DNA from: Bin87 sp034423115
Lineage (GTDB): Bacteria; Chloroflexota; Dehalococcoidia; Lucifugimonadales; UBA3495
Direction: 5' to 3'
DNA: 64,000 nucleotides
NCBI GenBank assembly: GCA_034423115.1
Contig: DAOUJD010000087.1
Location: 1-64,000, forward strand
The position numbers and the translations under genes were made by a program. Positions 49,413 through 58,260 of the stretch are shown here, piece after piece (position 1 is the stretch's first letter; every line of letters begins with the position of its first letter). The notes below the pieces were generated by a model. That model made no database searches, had not been told where the DNA came from, and worked only from the letters and a program-made list of their open reading frames with translations.

Positions 49413-50441
49413 CTATTTGAACTGGGGCATCACCTGCTCGCTGATGAGGCGCAGGGAGTTCTTGACGCGGTCGTAGGGGATGCGGCCGCCGTAGTTCACT
49501 TCCATCACAACGCCAGTGACGCCGAAGTCTTCCTGGTAGCCCTGGAACCGCTCCACGATTTCCGCCGGCGTGCCGAACACCACCCGCTGGCGCAGCACGT
49601 CCTCGTAAGGGGTTTGAGCCGTGCGGCGGATGCGCTCGGCGGTTTCCTCGCTGGCGGCGGTCTTGACCAACTCGCTGGCCGCATATTGGATGGCGGACAT
49701 GGCGCTGGCCTCAGGCTCCGCGTGGGCGCGCCCGGTGGTTTCGGCGCAATACACGGGTATGCGGATGGCGATGTCGGCGGTGTCCGTATGTCCGCTCTCG
49801 GCGCGAGCCGACAGGTAGGAGGCGAGGCGTTCCTGAAGCTGGGCCTTGCCGGTGTTGGCGCTGACGAAGATGGGATGGCCCAGCCCACCAATGAGCGGGA
49901 AAGTGTCCTCGCCGGCCACGGCGACGCGCACCGGCGGATAGGGCTGCTGGAAGGGCTTGGGCACGACCGTTACGTCCTGATAGCTGTGGAACTCGCCGTC
50001 GTGGGAGAATTCGTCGCTGTTCCACGCCTTCATGATGATCTCCAGCGCTTCGAGGAAACGGGGGCGGCTTTCGGAATAGGGGACGTTGTAGCCCTCGTAG
50101 TACTTGGTGAGGCCGCTGCGCCCGATTCCGAACTCGAACCGGCCCTTGCTGATGTGGTCGACGGTGGCGGCTTCCTCGGCGACGCGCAGGGGGTTGGTCA
50201 ACGGCAGCACCTGGACTGCCAAGCCCGTGCGTATGCGCTGAGTGCGGGCAGCGATGGCGCTGGCGATTACCATTGGCGACGCGAGAACGGCGCGCTCGGG
50301 GCTGAAATGGTGCTCCGCCAGCCACACTGTGTCGAAACCCATTGCCTCGGCGTCGTCGATCTGGGTGAAGGACTCGTCAAAGGCCTCCGCCTGGGTCTTG
50401 TTTTCGCCGACGTGGAAGTCGGTGAACATACCGAAATTCAT
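49413..50441 (-). CDS. LLM-class flavin-dependent oxidoreductase
   Basis: A 342-residue luciferase-like monooxygenase using reduced flavin and O2. Family motifs: MNFGMFTDFHV, AEAMGFDTVWLAEHHFSPERAVLASP, RIRTGLAVQVLPLTNPLRVAEEAATVDHISKGRFEFGIGRSG and PFQQPYPPVRVA. GGGAGGA precedes the ATG at 50441. Substrate unknown. Such enzymes are numerous in SAR202-like genomes. Confidence 0.92.
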   Translation of the reverse strand: MNFGMFTDFHVGENKTQAEAFDESFTQIDDAEAMGFDTVWLAEHHFSPERAVLASPMVIASAIAARTQRIRTGLAVQVLPLTNPLRVAEEAATVDHISKGRFEFGIGRSGLTKYYEGYNVPYSESRPRFLEALEIIMKAWNSDEFSHDGEFHSYQDVTVVPKPFQQPYPPVRVAVAGEDTFPLIGGLGHPIFVSANTGKAQLQERLASYLSARAESGHTDTADIAIRIPVYCAETTGRAHAEPEASAMSAIQYAASELVKTAASEETAERIRRTAQTPYEDVLRQRVVFGTPAEIVERFQGYQEDFGVTGVVMEVNYGGRIPYDRVKNSLRLISEQVMPQFK

Positions 50442-50529
50442 AGCGTCCTCCCTGGCGCGACGCAGCGCACGATATACCGGATTATAGAGTGTGGCTTCGG
50501 CTGCGTCATCAGCAGATCGGGAGTGGTCA

Positions 50530-51298
50530 GGGCATTTCGATTAGCGGTCTAAACCGGGTTGAGGGCACGGCTAGCGCGCCGGCGCGGGAAGGTCCCAGCG
50601 GAGGAATTTGTGGTAGCGGTCGCCGTCAATCCAAGGAAGCAGGTTGATTACGATGTCTTCAGGGTGAGGGACGTCCCCTTGGCGTCGGGCATTGTCCAGG
50701 CAGTGGCGAAGGTTACCGAAGGTGGGGAGCCGGCAGCCGGCCTTGACGAAGCGCTCGATTACTTCGGCGGGTTCGGGGAGTTGATCGGGGTTCCAGTGGT
50801 TGGAGACGGCTTCGGCGATGCGTCGGAGCTTGATGATGGTGAGTTCGAGGGCGAACCTGCGCTTGAGGGCGTTGATGCGGCGGCGGATTTGGGAGAGAGT
50901 CATGGATTGCCTCGGATGGGAGAGTATTTACATGGATAAAGGGGATAAACGGGATGGAAAGGATTGAGTGTGAGGTCGGGATAGTGGCTATTTTGGCGAA
51001 ATCCCGCTCATTTCCGCTCATTTCTGTTCATTTGAGTAGGGCTGGGATGTGTGATATGGGGGTGAATGGTGGCGGTTTGGGCGGTTTGGGCGGGCTGGTG
51101 AGAGGATTGGGGGAGCGGCATTGGGGAGTTCGGTGTTTGGATGTGGGGATTGGGACGGCCCTCGCGGGCCTTGGTGGCGGGTTGGAATTGGGGTGCTGGG
51201 TAATATGGTAAAGATGGGTGAAGGGTGGAGGAAAGGGGGAAGTGTCATTGGCAGTGGGAAAGGGCAGAGCAGAGAGAGGAGATTTCCTGGAGAATCGA
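50530..51298. repeat. duplicated ~750-bp cassette, copy 2
   Basis: Collinear with 29971-30725, including the 110-residue gene and its long GGG-rich leader. Differences are substitutions plus short indels. No transposase is inside. Confidence 0.85.
50571..50903 (-). CDS. hypothetical 110-aa protein of the duplicated cassette (second copy)
   Basis: Identical in length to the protein at 30012-30344 and about 91 percent identical by direct comparison. Most differences lie in residues 19-76; the last 34 residues are identical. Unknown family. The same leader pattern precedes it. The retention of both start and stop, and of the reading frame despite changes, points to a real protein. Confidence 0.6.
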   Translation of the reverse strand: MTLSQIRRRINALKRRFALELTIIKLRRIAEAVSNHWNPDQLPEPAEVIERFVKAGCRLPTFGNLRHCLDNARRQGDVPHPEDIVINLLPWIDGDRYHKFLRWDLPAPAR

Positions 51299-51408
51299 AA
51301 TGCCCTGAGGGAGTGGTGGGTGTAGCTGACTTTTCAAGGCCAACTCCGTGCTTTATCCTTGCCCGAGTTTGATGATCATGTACGACCAACGCGGTGACAG
51401 GTGACGGT
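50904..51408. other. non-coding leader of cassette copy 2 and spacer
   Basis: GGG-rich DNA matching the corresponding part of copy 1 up to about 51298. From there to the GMC gene no feature is seen. Confidence 0.55.
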
Positions 51409-52968
51409 ATGAAGTACGACGTTGTTGTTATCGGAGCGGGTTCCGGCGGATGCGTGGTGGCATCCCGCCTGGCTGAAGACCCGAACTGCTCGGTTCTGCT
51501 GCTGGAGGCCGGCCCCGATTATCCCGAGTACGAGCACTACCCCGACGATCTGAAGTACGGCTACAAGCCCGACGCTTCGGCCCAGGGCGCGCCGCACAAC
51601 TGGACGTGGTGGGCGCAGGGTTCGCCGGAGCAGACTGAGATGCTGCCCGCGCCGCGAGGCAAGGTGGTTGGGGGCACCAGCGCGATCAACGGACAAGTAC
51701 TATTGCGTGGGGTGCCCGAGGACTACGATAGTTGGGCCGCCGAGGGCAACGACGGCTGGGGATTCGTGGACGTGCTGCCCTACTTCCGCAAGATGGAAAC
51801 GGACATGGACATCAGCGATGATTTCCACGGGTCTGAGGGGCCAATACCGGTGCGGCGGTTTGCGCGGGAGACGTGGCTGCCCTTCCAGCAGGCATTCGTG
51901 CAGTCCTGCCTTGAGGCGGGATATCCGGCAGACGAGGACATGAACCACCCCGATTCGGGCGGCGTTGGGCCGATCCCGATGAACAACCCTGAAGGCGTCC
52001 GGATGAGCACGGCGCTGACTTTCCTGCGGGAGGTGCGGCATCGGCTGAATCTGACGGTGCGGCCCAATGTGGTAGTGCGACGGATTTTGTTCGAGCATGG
52101 TTCGACAGGCTCACCACGAGCGGTGGGCGTTGAGGTGGAAAGCGGAGGCGAGGTGTTCCAGGTCGAGGCGGGACAGATCGTGCTGAGCGCGGGGGCGATG
52201 GCATCGCCGCAGATCCTGATGCTGTCGGGCGTCGGGCCGGCCGACCACCTGCGGGAGATGGGTGTGCCCGTGGTTCACGAACTGCCGGGGGTGGGACAAA
52301 ACCTGCGTGATCATCCCATCGTGGCGGTGATCTGCAAGGTGCGGGACGACCACGAGCAGGACCCGCTGGCACCGCGCACGCAGACCGCGCTGCGTTATAC
52401 GGCTACCGGTTCGCCCGACCGCAACGATATGCAGATTACGGCGTCGTCGTTCTCAACGCCCATCGGCGGGGCGGATCCCTTCGAGCCCGGCGGCGTGCGG
52501 ATCCAGTGCATCCTGGAACTTGCCGACGGGGCGGGCGAAGTGCGATTGTCCGCGAATGACCCACACGTGCAGCCGTCGTTGAATTACCGTTACCTGGAAC
52601 CGGAAAGGGACCGGGAGCGGCTGAGGGAGGCTGTGCGAATCAGCGTGAGTCTGCTTGAGAACAACGCCTTCGGGCCTATAGTGGAGGAGATTCAACAGCC
52701 GGCGCCGGAGGACCTGGCGTCGGACGAGGCATTGGACGACTGGATGCGGCGAACGGTGTTCAACACGACGCATGCGTCGGGCACTTGCAAGATGGGGCCG
52801 GCCAGCGATCCGATGGCAGTGGTCGATCCCAACCTGAACATCCACGGGTTGGAGAACATCAAAGTGGCGGACGCGTCCGTCATGCCCAACGTGATACGGG
52901 CCAACACCAACTGCACCACCATAATGATTGGCGAGCGGTGCGCCGACTGGGTCAAGTCGGGCCAGTAG
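51409..52968 (+). CDS. GMC family oxidoreductase (choline dehydrogenase-like)
   Basis: A 519-residue FAD enzyme oxidising an alcohol. It has DVVVIGAGSGGCVVASRLAE (FAD Rossmann), GKVVGGTSAINGQVLLRG, AGAMASPQILMLSGVGP and a C-terminal active-site region HASGTCKMG with the catalytic His, then NTNCTTIMIGERCADW. The start at 51409 gives the usual MKYDVVVIG. Between RRILFE and RAVGVEVE a GSTGSP insertion is encoded by a dispersed repeat (52099-52123). A paralogue lies at 58261-59835. Confidence 0.94.
   Translation: MKYDVVVIGAGSGGCVVASRLAEDPNCSVLLLEAGPDYPEYEHYPDDLKYGYKPDASAQGAPHNWTWWAQGSPEQTEMLPAPRGKVVGGTSAINGQVLLRGVPEDYDSWAAEGNDGWGFVDVLPYFRKMETDMDISDDFHGSEGPIPVRRFARETWLPFQQAFVQSCLEAGYPADEDMNHPDSGGVGPIPMNNPEGVRMSTALTFLREVRHRLNLTVRPNVVVRRILFEHGSTGSPRAVGVEVESGGEVFQVEAGQIVLSAGAMASPQILMLSGVGPADHLREMGVPVVHELPGVGQNLRDHPIVAVICKVRDDHEQDPLAPRTQTALRYTATGSPDRNDMQITASSFSTPIGGADPFEPGGVRIQCILELADGAGEVRLSANDPHVQPSLNYRYLEPERDRERLREAVRISVSLLENNAFGPIVEEIQQPAPEDLASDEALDDWMRRTVFNTTHASGTCKMGPASDPMAVVDPNLNIHGLENIKVADASVMPNVIRANTNCTTIMIGERCADWVKSGQ
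52099..52123. repeat. dispersed repeat family C, copy 2 (in frame inside GMC gene)
   Basis: GGTTCGACAGGCTCACCACG plus AGCGG inside the coding sequence, read as GSTGSPRA. Matches 58969-58993 and 22291-22315. Confidence 0.75.
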
Positions 52969-52994
52969 AAGGCCTCTACATCGGTTCGTAGAGT

Positions 52995-53015
52995 GGGCGG
53001 GTTTCAAACCCGCCC
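52995..53015. repeat. dispersed palindrome family B, copy 2
   Basis: GGGCGGGTTT/AAACCCGCCC with one central base, identical to 48925-48945, 26 nt past the GMC stop. Confidence 0.75.
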
Positions 53016-53052
53016 CTACATTGTCGGCGGCGGCGCCAAAGGATTTGCAGAT

Positions 53053-53262
53053 ATGAAATGGGAATACCGAGTTGACAAAATGCCCATACGGTCGGGTGGT
53101 TTCGTGGGCAACGGGATGAACGTGGATGCGGTGAGCGAGGAGTTCATGAACGAGCAGGGCGCACTGGGCTGGGAACTGGTGTCGGCTATGCCGTTATTTG
53201 TCCCCCAGAACCCCACGGATTGCTTCGTGTACTACTACTGGAAACGGCGGGTAGAGGGGTAG
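53053..53262 (+). CDS. DUF4177-like small protein
   Basis: A 69-residue protein: MKWEYRVDKMPI, FMNEQGALGWELVSAMPL and VYYYWKRRVEG match the DUF4177 layout (W-Y-EY start, LN..G..GWELV). Function unknown. No strong ribosome binding site; the in-frame extension to 52993 runs through the palindrome and is unlikely. Confidence 0.75.
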   Translation: MKWEYRVDKMPIRSGGFVGNGMNVDAVSEEFMNEQGALGWELVSAMPLFVPQNPTDCFVYYYWKRRVEG

Positions 53263-53281
53263 GTCAACACGATCATTTTTC

Positions 53282-53310
53282 TTGACAGTGGGCAACCCAT
53301 TCCGTAGCAT
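53282..53310 (+). promoter_or_regulatory. sigma70-type promoter of the DUF1800 gene
   Basis: TTGACA (53282-53287), 17-bp spacer, TAGCAT (53305-53310), 73 nt before the ATG at 53384. Same -10 hexamer as the acetamidase promoter. Confidence 0.7.
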
Positions 53311-53383
53311 TGAGACACACAGTTGACGGAATGTGTCATGTCCCAAAAGGCATGATGGCCAGTCTTTGAGAGGGGGTGAACCG

Positions 53384-54787
53384 ATGGCTAATCGAGAGGA
53401 CATCGCGCTGATGGGCCATCTGATGCGGCGGGCCGCATTCGGCGGCAGCCACGACGAACTGCAGCAAATGGCGGAACGGGGTTACGAAGCGTCGGTGGAT
53501 GACCTGCTCAATCCTGAGCGGTTTGATCCGGTGGACGACGACCTGCTTTTCCGCTATATGCCTGGCTACGAGGGGGCGTTAGGGCCGCCGCTGAACCAGG
53601 CCGAGTGGGTCTACCGGATGATCAACACCGAGCGGCCGCTGGAAGAGAAGATGGCACTGTTCTGGCACCAGCTTTTCGCCACCGGCAACTCCAAGGTGGA
53701 TAACCCGCCGGAACTGACGCAGCAGATCGCAATGTTCCGCCGCGTGGGCCTGGGCAAGTTCCGCGACATCCTGGTGGAACTTGCAAAAAATCCGGCCATG
53801 ATTTTCTGGCTGGACAACAACGGCAACCACATGGGCGCCATCAACGAGAACTGGGGCCGCGAGTTGCTGGAACTGTTCTCCATGGGCGTCGGCAATTACT
53901 CAGAGGATGACATCAAGGAGGCGTCGCGGGCCTTTACGGGCTGGACCATCGGCCCGAAGATTCCGCGCAATCCGTTGGGTCGTTTCTACTGGAGCTTCGA
54001 GTACCGACCTGAGGACCATGACGACGGCGAAAAGACGTTCCTGGGGCACACCGGCAACTTCGACGGCCAGGACATAGTGGACATCGTGGTGAACCAACCG
54101 GCGACGGCGCGGTTCCTGTCCCGACACCTGTACAACTTCTTCGTGGCCGACGAGCCGCAGGTTCCGAGTTGGAACATCACGCCGCCCAACGATCCGGACG
54201 CGATCGACCAATTGGTGGCGGCCTATGACGAGTCAGACGGCGACATCCGGGCGATGCTGCGGACGCTGTTCAACTCGGACTTCTTCAAGGAAGCGTGGTT
54301 CAGCCGGGTCAAGAGTCCCGCCGAGTTGGTGATCAGCACGGCGCGACTGGCGGGGAATTTCAGCGCGCCTCGTCCCGGCTTCAACTCGCTGGCGTTCGAG
54401 TGCGCCTACCAGGGGCAAGAGCTGTTGAATCCCCCCAGCGTGGAGAGTTGGCACACCGGCAGCGAGTGGATCGACGGCGGCGCGCTGGTGCGTCGGGTCA
54501 ACTTTGCCGCCGGACTGCTGGGCGATACTTCGCTGCCCGGCGTCAAGTCCATTGTGGGCAACCTGCGCAGTCGGGGGGCGTTGGGCGCCGATGATATGGT
54601 GGATGCCTGCCTGGACATGGTGGGGCCGCTGGAAGTGGGCGACCTCACGCGAGGCGAACTGCTGGACGAAGCCAGGGAGGGCGGCGAGTTGCGGTGGGAT
54701 ACCGACGCAGACGTGGCAGAGTCCGAAAAACGGATTGGTGTGATGCTGGCTTTGATCGCCGCGTCCCGCGACTTCCAGTTTGCGTAA
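53384..54787 (+). CDS. DUF1800 family protein
   Basis: A 467-residue DUF1800 protein: LMGHLMRRAAFGGSHDELQQM, EKMALFWHQLFATGNSKV, NWGRELLELFSMGVGNYSEDDIKEASRAFTGW and the C-terminal LPGVKSI region are family blocks. DUF1800 and DUF1501 proteins are nearly always encoded together, as here; their joint role is unknown. No signal peptide is visible. The ATG at 53384 has GAGGGGG upstream. Confidence 0.92.
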   Translation: MANREDIALMGHLMRRAAFGGSHDELQQMAERGYEASVDDLLNPERFDPVDDDLLFRYMPGYEGALGPPLNQAEWVYRMINTERPLEEKMALFWHQLFATGNSKVDNPPELTQQIAMFRRVGLGKFRDILVELAKNPAMIFWLDNNGNHMGAINENWGRELLELFSMGVGNYSEDDIKEASRAFTGWTIGPKIPRNPLGRFYWSFEYRPEDHDDGEKTFLGHTGNFDGQDIVDIVVNQPATARFLSRHLYNFFVADEPQVPSWNITPPNDPDAIDQLVAAYDESDGDIRAMLRTLFNSDFFKEAWFSRVKSPAELVISTARLAGNFSAPRPGFNSLAFECAYQGQELLNPPSVESWHTGSEWIDGGALVRRVNFAAGLLGDTSLPGVKSIVGNLRSRGALGADDMVDACLDMVGPLEVGDLTRGELLDEAREGGELRWDTDADVAESEKRIGVMLALIAASRDFQFA

Positions 54788-54792
54788 AAATA

Positions 54793-54829
54793 CCCCTCAC
54801 CCTAACCCTCTCCCACAAGGGGAGAGGGG
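54793..54829. repeat. dispersed palindromic repeat family A, copy 5
   Basis: CCCCTCACCCTAACCCTCTCCC with its loop and GGGGAGAGGGG, lying entirely between the DUF1800 stop and the DUF1501 start. Confidence 0.85.
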
Positions 54830-54854
54830 CGTATATGTAGTCGGGAGGAACAGA

Positions 54855-55991
54855 ATGGCGACGACGAAGAAAGACCCGGTGGTGGTGGTGCTCCAGATGA
54901 CAGGGGCCAACGACTACCTGAACACCATCATCCCCTACACCAATGAGCACTACTACGACGCTCGTCCTAAGGTGGGCATTCCGGCCGACCAGGTGCTGCC
55001 CATCGACGACCAGATAGGGTTCAACCCCAACATGGGGCCGATCAAGAAGCTATGGGATGACGGCAAGATGGCCATCATCCACGGCATCGGCTACGAGAAT
55101 TCGCCGCGGTCGCACTTCCGCTCCATGGATATCTGGCACACCTGCGAGCCGGACATCGTGGGGACCGAGGGTTGGGCCGGCCGCGTGATTCGGGACCTGG
55201 ATCCTCGGGGCGAGAACGTGCTCAAGGGCGTGAACTTCGGCCAGGGGCTGCCGCGGGCGTTGGCCCTACGTGGAACGCCAGTGACGTCGGTGTCGAGCCT
55301 GGAATCCTACGGCGTGCTGTCGAGCGTGCCGGGCGTGTCCGCTGAGGAAGAGCACAACAAGATCCTGGACCGGTTCGCGCGGATGTACTCGCCCACCGTC
55401 GGCACGGGGCCGACGATGGATTACCTGGGCCAGACCGGGCGCGACGCTCTCAAGGGCGCGGACATCATCCGGAGTGCGCCGGAGCAGTACACCTCCACCG
55501 TCGAGTACGCTGATACGCCCATCGCCAAGTACCTGCGGGATATCGCGCAGGTTTACATGGCAGACCTGGGCACCCAGATGTTTTACACGCAGCACGGCAG
55601 CTTTGACTCGCACTTCAACCAGCCGCCGATGCACACCAAGCTGTGGATCGACATGTCGCGCGCCATCAGCGACTTCTTCGACGACCTGGCCGAGCATGAC
55701 GCGGGTGACAACCTGATCATGGTGCTGTTCACTGAGTTCGGACGCAGGGTCAAGGACAATGGTACCGGCACCGACCATGGGGCCGGCGGCGCAGCGTTCG
55801 TCATCGGCAACCAGGTTAAGGGCGGGCATTACAGCACCTACCCGTCGCTGCGGCCCGAGGACCTGACGCAGGGCGACCTTGAGCCGAACTACGACTTCCG
55901 CGGCCTGTACTCCACCGTGATCGAGAACTGGCTGGGTCTGGACGCCGTACCCATCGTCGGCGGCAACTTCGAGAAGCTGGACTTCGTGTAG
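54855..55991 (+). CDS. DUF1501 family protein
   Basis: A 378-residue DUF1501 protein (sulfatase/alkaline phosphatase-like fold): VVVVLQMTGANDYLNTIIPY at the start, HGIGYENSPRSHFRSMDIWHT, FDSHFNQ, and the C-terminal TEFGRRVKDNGTGTDHGAGGAAFVIG motif. Homologues usually carry a Tat signal; here MATTKKDP leads straight into the domain. GGGAGGAA precedes the ATG at 54855. Partner of the upstream DUF1800 protein. Confidence 0.92.
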   Translation: MATTKKDPVVVVLQMTGANDYLNTIIPYTNEHYYDARPKVGIPADQVLPIDDQIGFNPNMGPIKKLWDDGKMAIIHGIGYENSPRSHFRSMDIWHTCEPDIVGTEGWAGRVIRDLDPRGENVLKGVNFGQGLPRALALRGTPVTSVSSLESYGVLSSVPGVSAEEEHNKILDRFARMYSPTVGTGPTMDYLGQTGRDALKGADIIRSAPEQYTSTVEYADTPIAKYLRDIAQVYMADLGTQMFYTQHGSFDSHFNQPPMHTKLWIDMSRAISDFFDDLAEHDAGDNLIMVLFTEFGRRVKDNGTGTDHGAGGAAFVIGNQVKGGHYSTYPSLRPEDLTQGDLEPNYDFRGLYSTVIENWLGLDAVPIVGGNFEKLDFV

Positions 55992-56023
55992 GACGCCGAC
56001 TGACGGGATCAAGGAGGTCTAAG

Positions 56024-57025
56024 ATGCTTACCACAGTGGCCGCGGGCCGAGTCTTTGACTACAGCTACTGCATCGGCATGTACGGGATGTCGGGCCAGGG
56101 GTTCTGGTCGCCGCAGGACTTCGCGCTGGCCGACAATGACACCGTGTACGTGATCAGCCGGGGAGCGGAGGAGTTGGGACAGCGCATCAGCCGGGTGACG
56201 CTGGATCACCAGTTTTTGGGGCAGTTCGGGGCGTTTGGTCGCGGCGACGGGCAGTTCGTCTGGCCCCGCTCGATCACGCTGGACGACGAAGGCAATGTGT
56301 ACGCCTCGGACGACTTCCTGAACCGCGTGTCGGTGTTCGACCCTGAGGGCGGGTTTGTGCGCAGTTGGGGCGAATCCGGCGACGGCAAGGGCGAACTGCA
56401 TGGCCCATGCGGGATGGCGTTCGACGCCGACGGCAACGTGCTTGTCGTGGACAGCCAGAACCATCGCGTGCAGAGGTTCACCCACAAGGGCAAGCACCTG
56501 AGCAGCTTTGGCAGCCACGGCGATGGCGATGGGGAGTTCAACCTGCCGTGGGGCCTGTGCCTGGACGACGCCGGCAACGTGTACGTCGCAGACTGGAAGA
56601 ACAACCGGGTGCAGAAATTCGACGCCGACGGCAACTTCTTGGTGAAGTTTGAGGCTGCGCCTCGCTCCGGCGTGGGCGACCTGCACGGGCCGACCGGTGT
56701 GGCGGTGGACTCGGAAGGTGACGTTTACGTAACCGACTGGGGGAATCATCGGTTGCAGGTGTACGCGCCCGACGGGCGGTTCATCACCTCGCTGGTTGGG
56801 GACGCTCAGCAGCCGTCGCCGTGGACGCAGACCTACATCGATGCCAACCCCGACATCGTCAAGGCGCGGCGTCGGGTGAACCTGGAGCCGGAGTGGCGGT
56901 TCCGTAGGCCGGTGTCAGTGCGCGTGGACGAGAACGACCGGATCTTCGTGCTGGAGGCCAACCGCCATCGCATCCAGGTGTACGACAAGGTCAAGGACTA
57001 CGAGGAGCACCCGCTGAATTTGTAA
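56024..57025 (+). CDS. NHL-repeat beta-propeller protein
   Basis: A 333-residue six-bladed NHL propeller. Repeats of the form G.F..P.g.a.d..gnvyV.D..N.Rvq.F are clear, for example WPRSITLDDEGNVYASDDFLNRVSVF, HGPCGMAFDADGNVLVVDSQNHRVQRF and LPWGLCLDDAGNVYVADWKNNRVQKF. No signal peptide. AAGGAGG precedes the ATG. It closes the DUF1800-DUF1501 operon. Confidence 0.92.
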   Translation: MLTTVAAGRVFDYSYCIGMYGMSGQGFWSPQDFALADNDTVYVISRGAEELGQRISRVTLDHQFLGQFGAFGRGDGQFVWPRSITLDDEGNVYASDDFLNRVSVFDPEGGFVRSWGESGDGKGELHGPCGMAFDADGNVLVVDSQNHRVQRFTHKGKHLSSFGSHGDGDGEFNLPWGLCLDDAGNVYVADWKNNRVQKFDADGNFLVKFEAAPRSGVGDLHGPTGVAVDSEGDVYVTDWGNHRLQVYAPDGRFITSLVGDAQQPSPWTQTYIDANPDIVKARRRVNLEPEWRFRRPVSVRVDENDRIFVLEANRHRIQVYDKVKDYEEHPLNL

Positions 57026-57051
57026 CGTTCAGCGCCATCCGAAATGCAATC

Positions 57052-57075
57052 AGGGGCGAATGATCATTCGCCCCT
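57052..57075. terminator. bidirectional terminator palindrome
   Basis: AGGGGCGAATGA (57052-57063) and TCATTCGCCCCT (57064-57075) form a perfect 24-bp palindrome, followed by TTAGTTT. It lies between the convergent NHL gene and the minus-strand gene that ends at 57076, so it probably serves both. Confidence 0.65.
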
Positions 57076-57537
57076 TTAGTTTGCCGTGTTTCCGCTGGGC
57101 TCGTTCCCGTTGGCTCGTTGGATGGCCAGTTCGGAGAGTTCCATCACGCGAGCGTGCAGTTCCTGGTTGCGTTGGTGTTCGGCCCGCAGCATCCCCATGA
57201 TTTCTTCCCGTTCGGCTCGCAGTGCTTCACGTTCTTCTTCACGGGCTTTGCGTTCCTGTTCACGCAGATTACGTTCCTCTTCGCGTTCCAGATTTCGGGC
57301 CCTTTCGGCTTCTTGATTTCTCAGGAACTGCCAGACAGTGAAAAGCATGTCGAAGCCTCCGAAGAATCCCATCGCGGCGACAGCGGCGGCGGTGTTGATG
57401 ATACTGGCCGTGACCGTGTCCGAGACCATCCTCTCGTCAAGATTATACGCCCAAAGAGTAGTCGCTATCGCGGCGACTCCGGCGGCCACGGCGGCCATCA
57501 CGTAGACGGCAGCGATTGAAAGGAACAACTTGCTCAT
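57076..57537 (-). CDS. hypothetical membrane protein with charged coiled coil
   Basis: A 153-residue protein with two N-terminal hydrophobic helices (MSKLFLSIAAVYVMAAVAAG and TASIINTAAAVAAMGFFGGF) followed by a long Glu/Arg coiled coil (RAR..EREEERN..EQERKAREEERE). No family recognised. The start at 57537 is chosen because it begins just before the first helix; an ATG at 57570 is also in frame. Neither has a strong ribosome binding site. Confidence 0.6.
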   Translation of the reverse strand: MSKLFLSIAAVYVMAAVAAGVAAIATTLWAYNLDERMVSDTVTASIINTAAAVAAMGFFGGFDMLFTVWQFLRNQEAERARNLEREEERNLREQERKAREEEREALRAEREEIMGMLRAEHQRNQELHARVMELSELAIQRANGNEPSGNTAN

Positions 57538-57679
57538 TGAGTCCGACAATGCAACATAAACGCCGCGCATCCAACAATGGCTGGCATTGTACTCTGCGTA
57601 CAGGGTCTCCGCGGCGCGGCGGCGGTATAATGCCGGTAAGCCGAGGGTTGACAGTACCGTTTGTTCAGGGAGGAACGTC

Positions 57680-58204
57680 ATGACGCAACAAGCAACGAAA
57701 ATTGACGTGGGCCGCACCGCCGTGCTGATCATGGATTTTCAACAGCGGATAGTCAATAACGTGGCATCAGAACCGGACGCGGTGGTTGGGAATGCGGCGA
57801 GGGTGCTGGATGGCGCTCGGGGAGCCGGCATCCCAGTGATTTACGTGGTGCATCGCGGCGGCCCGTTCGCGGAGTACGCGCCGGACGTGGAGCTGCACGA
57901 GGGGGTCGCGCCGGCGGAGGGGGAACTGGTTATTACCAAGGTGCGTCCCGGCCCGTTCTCCACGACGGCCCTTGATGTCACCCTGCGAGAGATGGGACGG
58001 GACAACCTGGTGATCATGGGTGTGGCCACCAGCGGATGCGTGCTGTCGTCGGTGCGTTGGGCGGTGGACATAAACTATTCGTTCATCGTGGTGTCCGATG
58101 CCTGCTCCGATGGAGATCCCGAGGTGCATCGGGTGCTCACCGAGAAGGTATATCCGCGCCAGGGCACGGTGATGACCACCGACGAATTTCTGGGCGCGTT
58201 GTAA
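57680..58204 (+). CDS. isochorismatase family cysteine hydrolase
   Basis: A 174-residue cysteine hydrolase. The catalytic triad is visible: Asp in LIMDFQQ, Lys in VITKVRPGPF and Cys in GVATSGCVLSS. GREMGRDNLVIMG-type core strands are present. Substrates in the family include isochorismate, nicotinamide, carbamates and ureides; no isochorismate pathway is seen here. GGGAGG precedes the ATG at 57680, and a TATAAT lies at 57626-57631. Confidence 0.9.
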   Translation: MTQQATKIDVGRTAVLIMDFQQRIVNNVASEPDAVVGNAARVLDGARGAGIPVIYVVHRGGPFAEYAPDVELHEGVAPAEGELVITKVRPGPFSTTALDVTLREMGRDNLVIMGVATSGCVLSSVRWAVDINYSFIVVSDACSDGDPEVHRVLTEKVYPRQGTVMTTDEFLGAL

Positions 58205-58260
58205 TGGAACGGTTGAACCCGGCCCGACTGATGATTTGGCTGTAACCAGGGAGCGATTTA

